This document shows positions 9,800-19,818 of a stretch of DNA of 64,000 nucleotides, in pieces. Position numbers and translations under genes: made by a program. The DNA lies in the NCBI GenBank assembly GCA_047495785.1, contig JBLDXI010000020.1:1860001-1924000 (forward strand). Direction: 5' to 3'. Source of the DNA: Lepidodermella squamata. Taxonomy: Eukaryota > Gastrotricha. The notes below the pieces were generated by a model. That model was not told the DNA's origin. It ran no database searches and saw nothing but the letters and a program-made list of their open reading frames with translations. How positions within the stretch are numbered: the stretch's first letter is position 1; the number at the start of each line of letters is the position of its first letter.

Positions 9800-12700
9800 T
9801 CAGCATTTGGTTGATGGGTACAGCGGCAATTGGGGTTTAGCTCCATAAAAGCCTTTGAAGTGTAAGAATGAAGATCAAAATGTAAACACTACATCTGGGG
9901 TTATGCTTACCATACATTCCGTTGTTTGTTGGCTTCCATTTCATGCTAGTCGCTGTGGCTAGCTTCGGTGACGGTGAATGCGGAGTCGCTGGCCGCCACA
10001 TTGGAGTTTTTCTGTTCACACTCTCCGCAGAAGCATTATTGATCAGCGGCAATACGGCCGCAACTGATTTTTCACGTCTGCAGCATATTTTCGCAGCAGC
10101 AATGCATATCAAATCTACGATTAGTTGAAGGTACTCGAAAAGTGTCATGAAGGAGAAACCCAAAAACAGGCCGAGGATGCCACCAACCCATCCAAGTATA
10201 TCAGAAAACTTGGAAAATGAAAGTTTTCAATGTGATGTTAAGTTTGAGTTCAGATTTTTACCGTATAACTTTCCGACTCGGTCAGGGCGTGATAGTTGAA
10301 TTCCCGATAGAAGATGTACACCTCGCCAAATCGGGCACCGATCACTTCGAGTGCAGCCTTTTTAGCCTCAGCTTGATAGGTCGGTGAGTTTTTCGAAATT
10401 TTCGAGCAGGCCCGTAAGGCCGTTAGCATATCGCCCGATTCGCTTGAGTTGCCGCTGTTAATGTCGTTCGCGACATAGGACAAACTTTGGCAGGTTTTGT
10501 CCGTTTGATTTATTCTCGACTCGAAAATACTCAGTATGTTTTCGCACACTTTTGCCTTTATAAACAATTTGGACACGTACTTGAGATGTCTTCATTTCAT
10601 CGGTAGAAACTCACCGCAGCTTTATACCCAGGCCACATCAAATTAGAAACCTCGCTCGTGAAGGTGACATCGCTGCAGTTGAAATGTCTAAAATTAGTAC
10701 TCCAAGGTACCCAATTCAAAAGACATACTCGCAAGAGTCCGGACAGTCGCAATCGATGATCCTCGCAGAGTAATTTGCGAATACATCCTGTTTGCAATTC
10801 CCTATAATTGGGTGCGATGAGCCAAAATTCCGGCAGACAAAAATAACTTACAAAGAGTTGAGTTTGAGTAGAGGCATCGCTGTACTGTCGATAAATCAGC
10901 AAAGGCGCTGCCAGTATTCGGGTAATCAGTGTCGTAGCACTACAAAGCGATTTCGAATTATGTTAAAACAAAGAAAATGTCAATAAAAAGCTACCTTGCA
11001 TCGTTGCATCACAGCTCTTTGATAGCATGTTTTGTAGCATACACTGGCCGAATAGTCAACATCCATGATTTGAGTGAAAGCGTTCGAAGAACTGTTCGGT
11101 TCGAAGGTTCCCCGCTCTCGACATTCGCTGTATTTTGACGTGTAAAACGTCTCCGATACCACACCTAAGCGCTCACTCGATGTCTTGAGAAATAAGGTGA
11201 ATGTAATCATAGCAAGGTCAGAAATCAAATTACAAATGATAGAGCGATCCTTGTCGAAGTTCCAGGCCTCACTGAGATTCCTCCCTCTTCTGGAAAAGGC
11301 ATTTCAGTCTGATTATGGACCTTGATCCGCCATCCCACTCCAACTGTGCTATCCAAGCATCGCTCATAATCCGTGTTGAGTAAAAGGTAGAGCCCGTAAT
11401 CATCTCCTTGTCTCAATGCCATTCTAAGTGACGACCTCAATAAAAACGAGCTTGGTGAAAAGAGGGAGACATACTTTACCCCAGATTCATCATCTCCTGT
11501 TTTTATATCCCAAAGATAATTGCTACTTGACTTCTTATCTTCCAAACTATAGCCAAAGTTGAACGTGAAACAGTTTCCATGTACTGCATTCCAATGCCAA
11601 GTAACGAAATCACTATATAATATTATAAAATTCCCATAAATTTAGGTTTCTAAATGGATTAAGTAGGCATACTTGTCAATATGGCAAGCTTTGCCGTTGT
11701 ATCTACAACCTAGTATCATGTCGCAAAGCTGATGGCCAAGCTCCCTTCGATCCATATAGTCGACATTAGAAATTATCTCTTGAGTCTCGTATGTTTGATT
11801 GAAGGAATTTTCTACGACCTGAGCCGAAGCACTCGAAGCAATATCTTCCAGAATTGTGGGAAAGAAATTCGGGGCATTCGTTTTAGCTTCCACGGCGTTC
11901 CTAGTGGAGAACTGCTTCGCTAATTGAGTTACCGCGGCTTGTAAATTAGTGTATGACCCGCTATCAATGCCGTTTGAGGGGGTGCTAATTTTAGCAGCAG
12001 CACTGGCCACATTAGCGATGATATCGGAGATTTCTTTCGGATTCGCACTGCTGAGAATGACATTCGCTTGGGTGACTGCCGCTGCCACGTCAGTAGCGAT
12101 TACCCCTGCTTGAGAGACTGCAGCCACAGCAGCACTGGCAACAACATTCGCTACAGCATTCGTCAGATTGTCCGGTAAAGTAACAACCGGATTTATCGAA
12201 GGAGTTGAGGCGAGATTCGCTGCGACATTTGACGCGAGATTGCCTAGTACATTAGACTGAGTGCTGAGAATGTTGGCTTGTACACTGGATAACAGATTGT
12301 TCACAGCGATCGTTTGAGTGCTAGGTAAGTTGGCTGCTAAGCTAGACAGCAGCCCGTCCAGCGACGGAGTGGTTCCAACATTGGCAGCCAAGCTTGACAG
12401 CACGTTAGCCAAAATTATCGCATCGGTTGTTCCTAGATTGACGGTCGGCACTGTAACTCCCGGGATCGTTATTGTTGGGACGGTAACAGTTGGAACCGTA
12501 ACTGCCGGAATTGTTACTGTTGGAACCGTAACACCCGGAACCGTAACAGTTGGAATCGTAACTGCCGGAATTGTTATTGTTGGAACCGTAACTGTTGGAA
12601 CATTAACCGTTGGAATTACTGCAGGAAGGGCTCTTTTTCTCCTAGTCTTCTTTTTCAGCCTTTTAGGAAGTTGGTCTGAACTCACCACCCAGGTCGGATT

Positions 12701-13024
12701 ATTGTTGCAGAGAGTAACAGCTGGGAAAGGAAGTTTCAGCGCTGTAACAGCTTTAACCTTAGTATCAGCCTCCCATTGTAACAAATCGTTCGAAAACACA
12801 ATCATCTGCCAATAGAGGCCGTAGACGCAAAGCGCAATTCCACAGAACCACAGGAATTTTTTCAGCACGCCGTATTGCTTGATAAGCTGCGGTATGCCTT
12901 GAAGACTTGTTTCAACGAAGAAGGTTGCTAGGTAGTTGGAGATATTGACATCTCGTAACGCTGGCTTGTCGTACTCTTCGTTTTGGTCTTTGACAATCAC
13001 GCCGTAAGGTGGCCACAGTTTCAT
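9800..13024 (-). CDS. Degenerin/ENaC-family channel subunit (9 exons)
   Basis: Exons 11673..13024, 11234..11612, 10995..11183, 10852..10939, 10729..10801, 10615..10672, 10262..10579, 9911..10208 and 9800..9852 join in frame to 935 residues. Such subunits form trimeric amiloride-type sodium channels at the cell surface. In order: a cytosolic motif TSLQGIP (residues 39-45), TM1 (about 57-78), LPFPAVTLCNNNP (98-110), then a large inserted region (polybasic KKKTRRKR about 124-131; P-[TAG]-[VI]-T-[VI] pentapeptides about 134-195; Leu/Ala/Ser/Asn repeats to about 400). Downstream come HGNCFTFN, the hydrophobic palm, the Cys-rich thumb (CDCPDSC), and TM2 with GGILGLFLGFSFMTLFE, which carries the G-x-S filter. 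At 935 residues it is long for the family because of the insert. An acceptor TTTTAG lies 13 bases upstream of the ATG. Confidence 0.88.
12440..12625 (-). repeat. 15-bp coding minisatellite in the degenerin gene
   Basis: About a dozen 15-base units read on the plus strand as variants of GTTGGAACCGTAACT. On the coding strand each specifies one P-[TAG]-[VI]-T-[VI] pentapeptide. Units differ mostly at synonymous or conservative positions, so the repeat is old enough to diverge yet held in frame. Confidence 0.85.
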
Positions 13025-13563
13025 GGCAAAAATTGTCTAAAACTCTCGTATGATTTACACCAGTTTGGAGTCATTTATTTTGATCATGTGAGTTTTCGAA
13101 CTTTTTCAATCAGTAACCTAGCGATGAGACTGCGCGCTTGCCCTCGGAGATTTTTAGAAGCTTTGACGCAAATCTGATGAGTGCGTAAAAATATCAGCTG
13201 CGGAGTGTGTCTAGGTCAGAAAAGTGGTTTGGAGTTGTTGTTTTCAACTCTCGGTGACGTTTTCAAATTACATAAAGCTCATCTTCATCAAAAGACGCGT
13301 AATGTTCACCTTTAGCCAGAAGCGCAGCGTGCAATCTGTCATAGCTGATCAGCCTAATCCCGCCAATGCGGACAAGTGGAAGTTTACGACGTCCTAAAAG
13401 CGTGTGACATCTATTTTGCTATTGGGACAAACCTTTACCCCGCACATTCTCGAGTTATTGACCGTACAATAAAAAGCAAAACGCTGAAAATAATTATAAG
13501 ATTGATTTTTATTCTGAGTGATTCATTACTGAGATCAGGGAGCAAGTATATTTTTGTCAAGTT

Positions 13564-13979
13564 TCAAATTCCCTTGAGGGGGCAATGTTTCCGCACGTAA
13601 TCGTACCGATCCTCTGCCGATAGTTTTAAACATTTCCGAGTTCTGACTGACCGCTTCTGAAGTAACAGGAAGTTTCGGATTAAATGATAAAGGTTCCATT
13701 AATTGATTTACTCACCCTAAAACATTCACGGCATGAATCCGACGTCAACTTTTCGAAATCTGCCTCAAATTGTTTGAGCAAATGGTCCATGCCATCATCG
13801 GAAGATGCCGGCATATCGAGCCAATCCGTCACTTGCTTGTCCATGATGTTGAAAACTATCCTTTGCAAGTTCTCGTCGTCTTCCTGATGTGATTTCGAAG
13901 TTGGCGATGTTCTGGAGGTGGCGGGTGCCGCTATTGCCAGCAGGGGCAATTCAATAATCATAAGTATCAAGAAATGCAT
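13564..13979 (-). CDS. Secreted four-cysteine protein, intron-containing subfamily (minus-strand member)
   Basis: Exons 13716..13979 and 13564..13656 join across a 59-base phase-0 intron to 118 residues. The start at 13979 gives a signal peptide (MHFLILMIIELPLLAIAAPA); an ATG further upstream would prepend 23 residues and spoil it. The mature N-terminus is Ser/Thr-rich then acidic. The cysteine frame is C-R-E-C-F-x9-C-x15-C, with the intron two codons after the second Cys. This is the same frame and the same intron position as in the seven plus-strand genes at 38-52 kb, although it lies near the four intronless relatives. Its role is unknown. Confidence 0.72.
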
Positions 13980-16150
13980 ATTCGCTCTAAATAATTGTAA
14001 TGAAATGCAAAGTGGATAGCGTGAGGGCAAAAAACGGATTGACAACATGTCAGTTGCAGTGTATCACGTACGAACCGATCATCAACACATCATGTCCTAT
14101 TTGAATCAATGTGAGATAACATTTAATTTGCGCCTCAAATTGAGACAAAGAACGTTTCTGAGCAGATCTAAATATGTCGCCTTGCGCTGAGACGTCTCCG
14201 AAGTCACCTTTCAGTACAACTTGGACTAAATTATGATTTAGACACGGTTGACGAGCCATATCTGTGAACTCAATATTCATGGTCTACATGTTACGGCTTA
14301 AGTACTGTCAGCAGACGTATGCCCCCACGGTAGGAATGAGGTTTGAAATGAATGATAAGTTGCAGTGAAGTGCGACATTCTGCCACAATAAATATATTCG
14401 ATAAATATACGTATTTACCAACACTATTTAAGCTCTAAAGAGTTCGCCAGAAGGACATGATCTCAAAATGAGGGGTAGAAGCATTTCCTTTCCTAATCGA
14501 AAAGCTCACCCCGCGATCCTCAGGATAATCATAACGAAATAAAAATTAAAGATCAAACATACGCTATTTATGTGTAATTTAGTGCCCTAGAGGCTACTAT
14601 TGTCCTATTCTGCGATACAATCTAGGATTAGGGCGAAGACCCTCAAAATGTATAAAGGCTACTAGTTTTTCGAACAAACTGTGAAATCGAAACTGCGAAG
14701 GCTTTGAAAACTTGAGGACTCTTTATTTTAGGAAAAATGGATGATTCAGGGGGTTATATCTGACCCTGAAAATACTTGCACACAATTTGATAATGGGATG
14801 GAACTTCAATTCAATTAAACTTGATTACGACACAATTCCGCACTTGTCGCGAAACATCAGGGAGTCCCTAAAATCTATGCTACGACGATTTCACTTTTGA
14901 CTAATTGATAGCTCAAAACAATTCAGTTAGGCGAATAATCCCAGCTTTCAAAATGAGCATTTTCTTGATATCGCCAATTAATCCTATTAGTGTAACTCAT
15001 TCCATTAAACCACCGAATGTGACAAATAGCGCAAATTAACATATTTGAACGCCCTATAATTCTATTTGATGGACCAAAAAAATAAGAAGAAGTCAGTCTG
15101 ACTTGAAAAAATCGACAAGTATAAGCTTATAAGTTATGGGTGCCCTGAATCTTACTAGATAATCGAGCGAAAAGTAGCTTGTACGAGTGTGAAAAAGCAC
15201 CTCAATTGATTGCCGGAATCCAAGGTTTTAATTTCAGTTAAAAAGGAAGTATTTTTTTCCAAACACACGGACTCGAGAAATGGTCCAATCATTCAGTGCA
15301 TATTCTCCTGAAATAGCGCAGAAAAATAGGGTAAATAACCAAGAATGTTTCGGGCTTGAAAACTTGCATAGAATTTGGGGAAATGTTGACTCGTTTGCGA
15401 CTCGTAAGAACTTTGAAATTCTAAGCCATGGCATAGAAGGAAGGATGCGCAAACTTAAGGACATTCTATTGCACTACAACAGCCAATCTACAACTGACAG
15501 CTGTGTTACGATGAGAAAAATCAATTATAGCTGTACCAGATCAGCGTGAGATCAATATATCAACAAAACGAAATGTCTCCATATGATTTTAGCAAAAAGT
15601 AGCTTTTTCGCAAATTTCGTTTTTTTCAGACAGAAATTCAAATTCAACGTTAGGAAGTGAATCCGTATCGATATTTATACCGAAGGTTAGAGCTATAAAA
15701 TCACATGGTCATTGAATATATTTGATAACTGAATAAATATATGCATTTTTCCTATAAAAATTCTAAAATTGTCTCATTTCTAGTTAAAGCCTTTGTTTTC
15801 AGCTTGGCTTATAAACAAAATATCGTCTAAGCTAAAATAGGTCATCTATTATCTCCAAATATTACGGGAAAAGTGGCTTACATCGAATGTTGGGGGCGAA
15901 GGGTGGGTTTATACGTGCAAAATAAATTCAAGGAAAATGAAAGTCTAGAGTCTAAAGTCTAAAGTATTTTCTTAGAAATACTTGCACGATGAGTTTGGTG
16001 GGCATTGAATAATGAAGCAAAAGGTGATTGAGATGAAACTATCCGAGAAAATTTGCCTTTAATAGTTGTCGCACGTCATTTTTGCGCGTGTTTGCGAAAA
16101 TAATTAAAATTGTAGGACAAGTCCCACTTTTTGCATTAGACATCAGACCC

Positions 16151-16171
16151 ATAATAATAATAATAATAATA
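16151..16171. repeat. (AAT)n microsatellite
   Basis: Seven uninterrupted AAT-type units in gene-free sequence. Confidence 0.9.
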
Positions 16172-17191
16172 GTAGGTCACGCTACAAATGCCACTCAAGC
16201 TACAAATCGGACATTATTTCATGAAAAATGTCAATTTTTTCATAAATTTTTTTCAGTCATGCCATGAAAATGAAAGCTATTCGGAAAGTAATTAAATTAT
16301 GGTATTGAACGGCGAAAGGTGACAAAAGGTGTCAGATTTGTTAAGCCATTAGGTGATAATTGATACGTTCGAATGTCGCGGCTGACACCGATGTCTCCTA
16401 ATTAGTGTCTAATGGATGAGCGGATAAAATAGGCCTTTAATACAGGTGAAAAACAAGCTTATCCTTTTTGCACCCGCGCCTTGGAAAATAACGAGAATGT
16501 AATTCAACTAGTACAATATTCAGCTTCAAGCAATCAATTGATGGAGATTGAGAAGCCCTAGCTATCACAATAATGAAGTTAGCATGTCAATCAGTGCGTA
16601 AGAATCAGTGAAGCTATTAAATTTTTGAAAAATCGAAATTTGGACACGTGATTTATTTTGATAAAAACTTCAAGAATATCTCATATTTCTTGTTATATGT
16701 TCCGCAAGAATTCCCGCTAGTTTTGGCGTAGTCCTTAATCCAATATTTTTGCGGACACGTGATTAGGTAAAAAGGGTCAATTTGTGTGCCAAAGTTAAGT
16801 GCGACGAGTTCCCAGAAAATGACGAATGAGGATGAACATTTCTTTAGATGAAAATCGAAGTTCGAAAGATTGTCGCAATATAGTATACATGAGCAGTGAA
16901 GCATAAAATCTTGGATAATATACATTACTTGGTATATTAAAATCTCCCTACGCAGGCTGCTTGCGTCATCACAGCGGCTGCGTGTTGTGGAGACAGGTCC
17001 CAATATAAAAATAGGTCACGATGCGCAAGCCGCTATAGCCACTTAAGTGCATTAATGGCGTCATGCGTTGTTCCAAAAAGGCCTTCGAATATTACGTAAC
17101 GGTATATTTTTCGAATTTTTACGTCCCATCCCACTTCCCAGTCATGCAGTTGCCTTTCCTTAGTTTCCTTTAATATATGTAATGCGTAATA

Positions 17192-17612
17192 GATGACCGT
17201 TAACAAGGGAAAAGTGGGGTTTGGCGATATTTTTACATCGTGAGATTTTAATGCTGCTTTCAAGATCAATGAACTAGGAGCCGAGCGATATCTAAAAGTG
17301 GTCGATAGCCATAAAATTTGCTGAGAAAATGGGCTTCAAAATGGCCAATTTCGAAAAATGCGCGCTATAAAAAATGAGTCTTTGATGTTATTTTCTTATT
17401 CGCAGTCGAGATTTTTCGGGGTAATCTGAGGTTAGGAATCTTGCGAGATGTTCAAATATTTGGATGAAATTTGGATGCTTCCACGTCAATATATATCGAT
17501 AAGCCTTTTCGGCGACACTTTTGGGTCTCCCGTTATTGAGGTGGATGGGAGCCTCCTAGATTTCTACATTTTGAAAATTCAAAATCCTCAAGAAAATCTG
17601 ACTAAGAACCAC
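17192..17612 (+). repeat. Dispersed repeat, copy A
   Basis: This is about 420 bases, clearly related and in the same orientation to 26881-27330. Shared blocks in the same order include ATGACCGTTAA..ACAAGGGAAA, GCTTTCAAG, GAAAATGCGCGC-like text, ATCTGAGGTTAGGA, AAGCCTTTTCGGCGAC and GGATGG..GCCTCCTAGA. It has no terminal repeats or coding capacity that I can see. It is probably an old, inactive mobile-element fragment. Confidence 0.7.
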
Positions 17613-17797
17613 CAGGAATCCAAGAATCGTCCCACTTCAAGTCAATACAGAAAATTCGCCATTTTCGGTCACGAAAACATTAACTGTGAAGTTCTCCTAG
17701 AAATTGATAATTTCAAACTTATAGAAATATAGGGATGGTCCCAAAAAATTTTTCCAGAGAATTATGGATATATCACGTTATAACAGTCTTCATATTA

Positions 17798-17977
17798 CAG
17801 TGGAACCTTGATTCGCCGTCAGCTGATTTCCGTCGGACGGGAAATCAGGGCATGTAAAGATTAGATAGCGACTTCGACCGCAGAGGGGGAAATTAAACGC
17901 ATAACTACCAAGATTTCCCGTCAATTCGGATTTCCCGTCGGGAGTCACCGCAAATGACGGTGAATCAGAGTTCCACT
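17798..17977. mobile_element. MITE-like element with terminal inverted repeats
   Basis: The left end CAGTGGAACCTTGATTCGCC and the right end (reverse complement AGTGGAACTCTGATTCACC) match imperfectly over about 25 bases. A second internal inverted pair (GACGGGAAATC) follows. TA lies at each edge, as expected for Tc1/mariner or pogo-type insertion. The element is about 180 bases with no coding capacity. Confidence 0.6.
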
Positions 17978-18290
17978 ATATATTAATCGGACCCTAGGCG
18001 AGGCTAAGTTTCGAGGATAAAGTCTTTATAATATAAGCTTGCCAATTTTTAGCTGTCACTTGGGACTTTATCAGAGGTATTACCCTTGGCTTCCAGCAGA
18101 GCTTTCCAACGATTTTTTATCACCTGGGTGTACCCTATGGCTCATGAATAAATAAATTGTTCGAAGTAAATATGGAATCGAGGTTTTATCTCATTCATTT
18201 TTTATGAAATTTCGTCTATTCGATTTCGGGACGATGAAAAAAGTGGAGGCGATTTTAGTTTCATCATTTTATTTTAAATTTATTTCAATC

Positions 18291-19818
18291 TCAATAATCC
18301 AGCAAAAACACTGGCCAATAAACGACGTTGAACAAAGCGAATGAAAATGGGAACAAAATGCGGGATACGATATCGATTTGCTTAGCAACAGCCTTCGATT
18401 GCTTCGGATCGTTCCACATGTCGATGAAGCAAGCCGGCGCTGGTATGAAGTAGCAAAAGTGAACCGTATCGCCTGAATACGGCAAATTCGTCTTGCCAGC
18501 CTTCACCGCAGCTTCGTGCCGCTTCTTCTTATCCTCAATGTCCTTAGCTCGGCGGGCGAATTGATGGACAATAGCGAATTGGATGGTTGCCAAGAAAACC
18601 ATCATAATACAAGCCGCAATGTATATGTCAATTGATTTTGCATAGTTGACCTTCGGCAAATCGGCTTGGGCAGTGGCGAGTTGAGTTAACATTGTCATGT
18701 TAGTCGTGAATCCAATCGCAGCTCGGCCGATAGTACTGAAGAGAAAAATTTGAAAAAATCCAGCTTAATCAGCTTTCATCATTCATACCTGTCAATTGCG
18801 AGGTAGAAAGCGATCCAAGAGATGAAAACGGTTAAAATGGACGGAATGTAGTTTTGAACGAAAAAGTAGAACAAATCTCGTTTAAGGTGGAAAGTAGCTT
18901 GAATGCACGTGAATTCGCCGGTTTTCAGCTTTTTCGTACAGTCTTCAGTTGTAATTTTCTCCAAGATAAACTGAGGCAGTTCCATTTTGTCTAAGAAAAG
19001 CAGTTGAACTGGGTCCTTTTTCGCCCACAAGAATGCGAGTTCGGTCTTCGGGTAGCCGTAGCTTTCAACTTGAACCGAACAGCGTTGACGATCGAACGGG
19101 AAATCAAGCAGGACCATAGGGCAAAACAAGGTAAGGGTAATGCGGACACTGTAGAAAAGCCGCCCGTTAGGCTTGATATAGGCGAGTCGGTTCTCAAGGG
19201 TGACATCGTGAAATCGACCGGACTTTTCACTGAGGACAGAAAAAAAATAGATTTAATTGCATTGGATATTGGAAAATCGAATTAAAAAATTACTTTGTGA
19301 AAAATAGATCAGGGACCCATAGTTTGACAGCCTCGGACGCCGGCAGGGTGACATAAGCGAAATTTTTGTGTAAATCAGAACGAAGTCGGGGATCTTCCCT
19401 GTAATAATGTAAAAAAATTAAAAAATTGGGACGCGCATTTTTTTACACATACCATTGCATTTGAAGATCGATATCGATTGTGTAGTCCATTTTTGACTCG
19501 GAAATCGGGCCGAATGACGTGATAATGATGTTACAGGTCACGTTGTCCGCCTGCCCGCCGACATGCGGCCGAAAGGCGCTGCTGTAATTACGCGGGTCAT
19601 TGATCACGCGAAATAAATGAATGACTGGAAAAAATCGGGAAAATTCGGGGAATAATTCGAAAAAAATGGTGATTTTACTTACGGTAATCGGAATTGACTT
19701 CGCCGTCGGCTGGAGGTAGCGCAGACCCGGCCATGACCCAGTCGCGCCACGGGTCATTTGTCGCGCCGCAATTTTGAGCGAAAAAATAGGCGATAAGTAG
19801 AACACAACGCCGAAACAT
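18291..19818 (-). CDS. Cys-loop ligand-gated ion channel subunit, chloride-channel clade (5 exons)
   Basis: Exons 19683..19818, 19453..19624, 19294..19398, 18789..19229 and 18291..18735 give 432 residues. These pentameric neurotransmitter receptors sit in the plasma membrane of nerve and muscle. A signal peptide (MFRRCVLLIAYFFAQNCGA) is followed by the agonist-binding ectodomain (KLWVPDLFFTNEK), the signature loop C-x13-C (CPMVLLDFPFDRQRC) and a second Cys pair C-x10-C (CTKKLKTGEFTC) typical of glutamate/glycine-gated chloride channels. TM1, TM2 (GRAAIGFTTNMTMLTQ), TM3 and TM4 follow, with a short TM3-TM4 loop. The anion-selectivity motif Pro-Ala-Arg before TM2 reads Ile-Gly-Arg here, so anion selectivity is not assured. 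The ligand is unknown. Confidence 0.88.

Larger units (their letters stand above)
13980..18290. other. 4.3-kb gene-poor region with degenerate repeats
   Basis: No supported gene. It holds an (AAT)n microsatellite at 16151-16171, one copy of a dispersed repeat (17192-17612), and a MITE-like inverted-repeat element (17798-17977). Open frames here reach at most 116 codons and lack domains, signals or splice continuity. Confidence 0.55.

Noticed and set aside
12440-12625. Spaced repeats that might look like a CRISPR array
   Set aside because: Units are directly abutting 15-mers with no spacers, in a eukaryotic coding exon.
12318-12815. 165-codon plus-strand open frame of VGTVT-type repeats
   Set aside because: It is the exact antisense of the minisatellite in the degenerin exon. 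A 15-bp repeat stays open in several frames. No start context or splice logic.
17448-17732. 94-codon plus-strand frame in dispersed repeat copy A
   Set aside because: The other repeat copy has stops and indels in this frame, so it is not conserved as coding.
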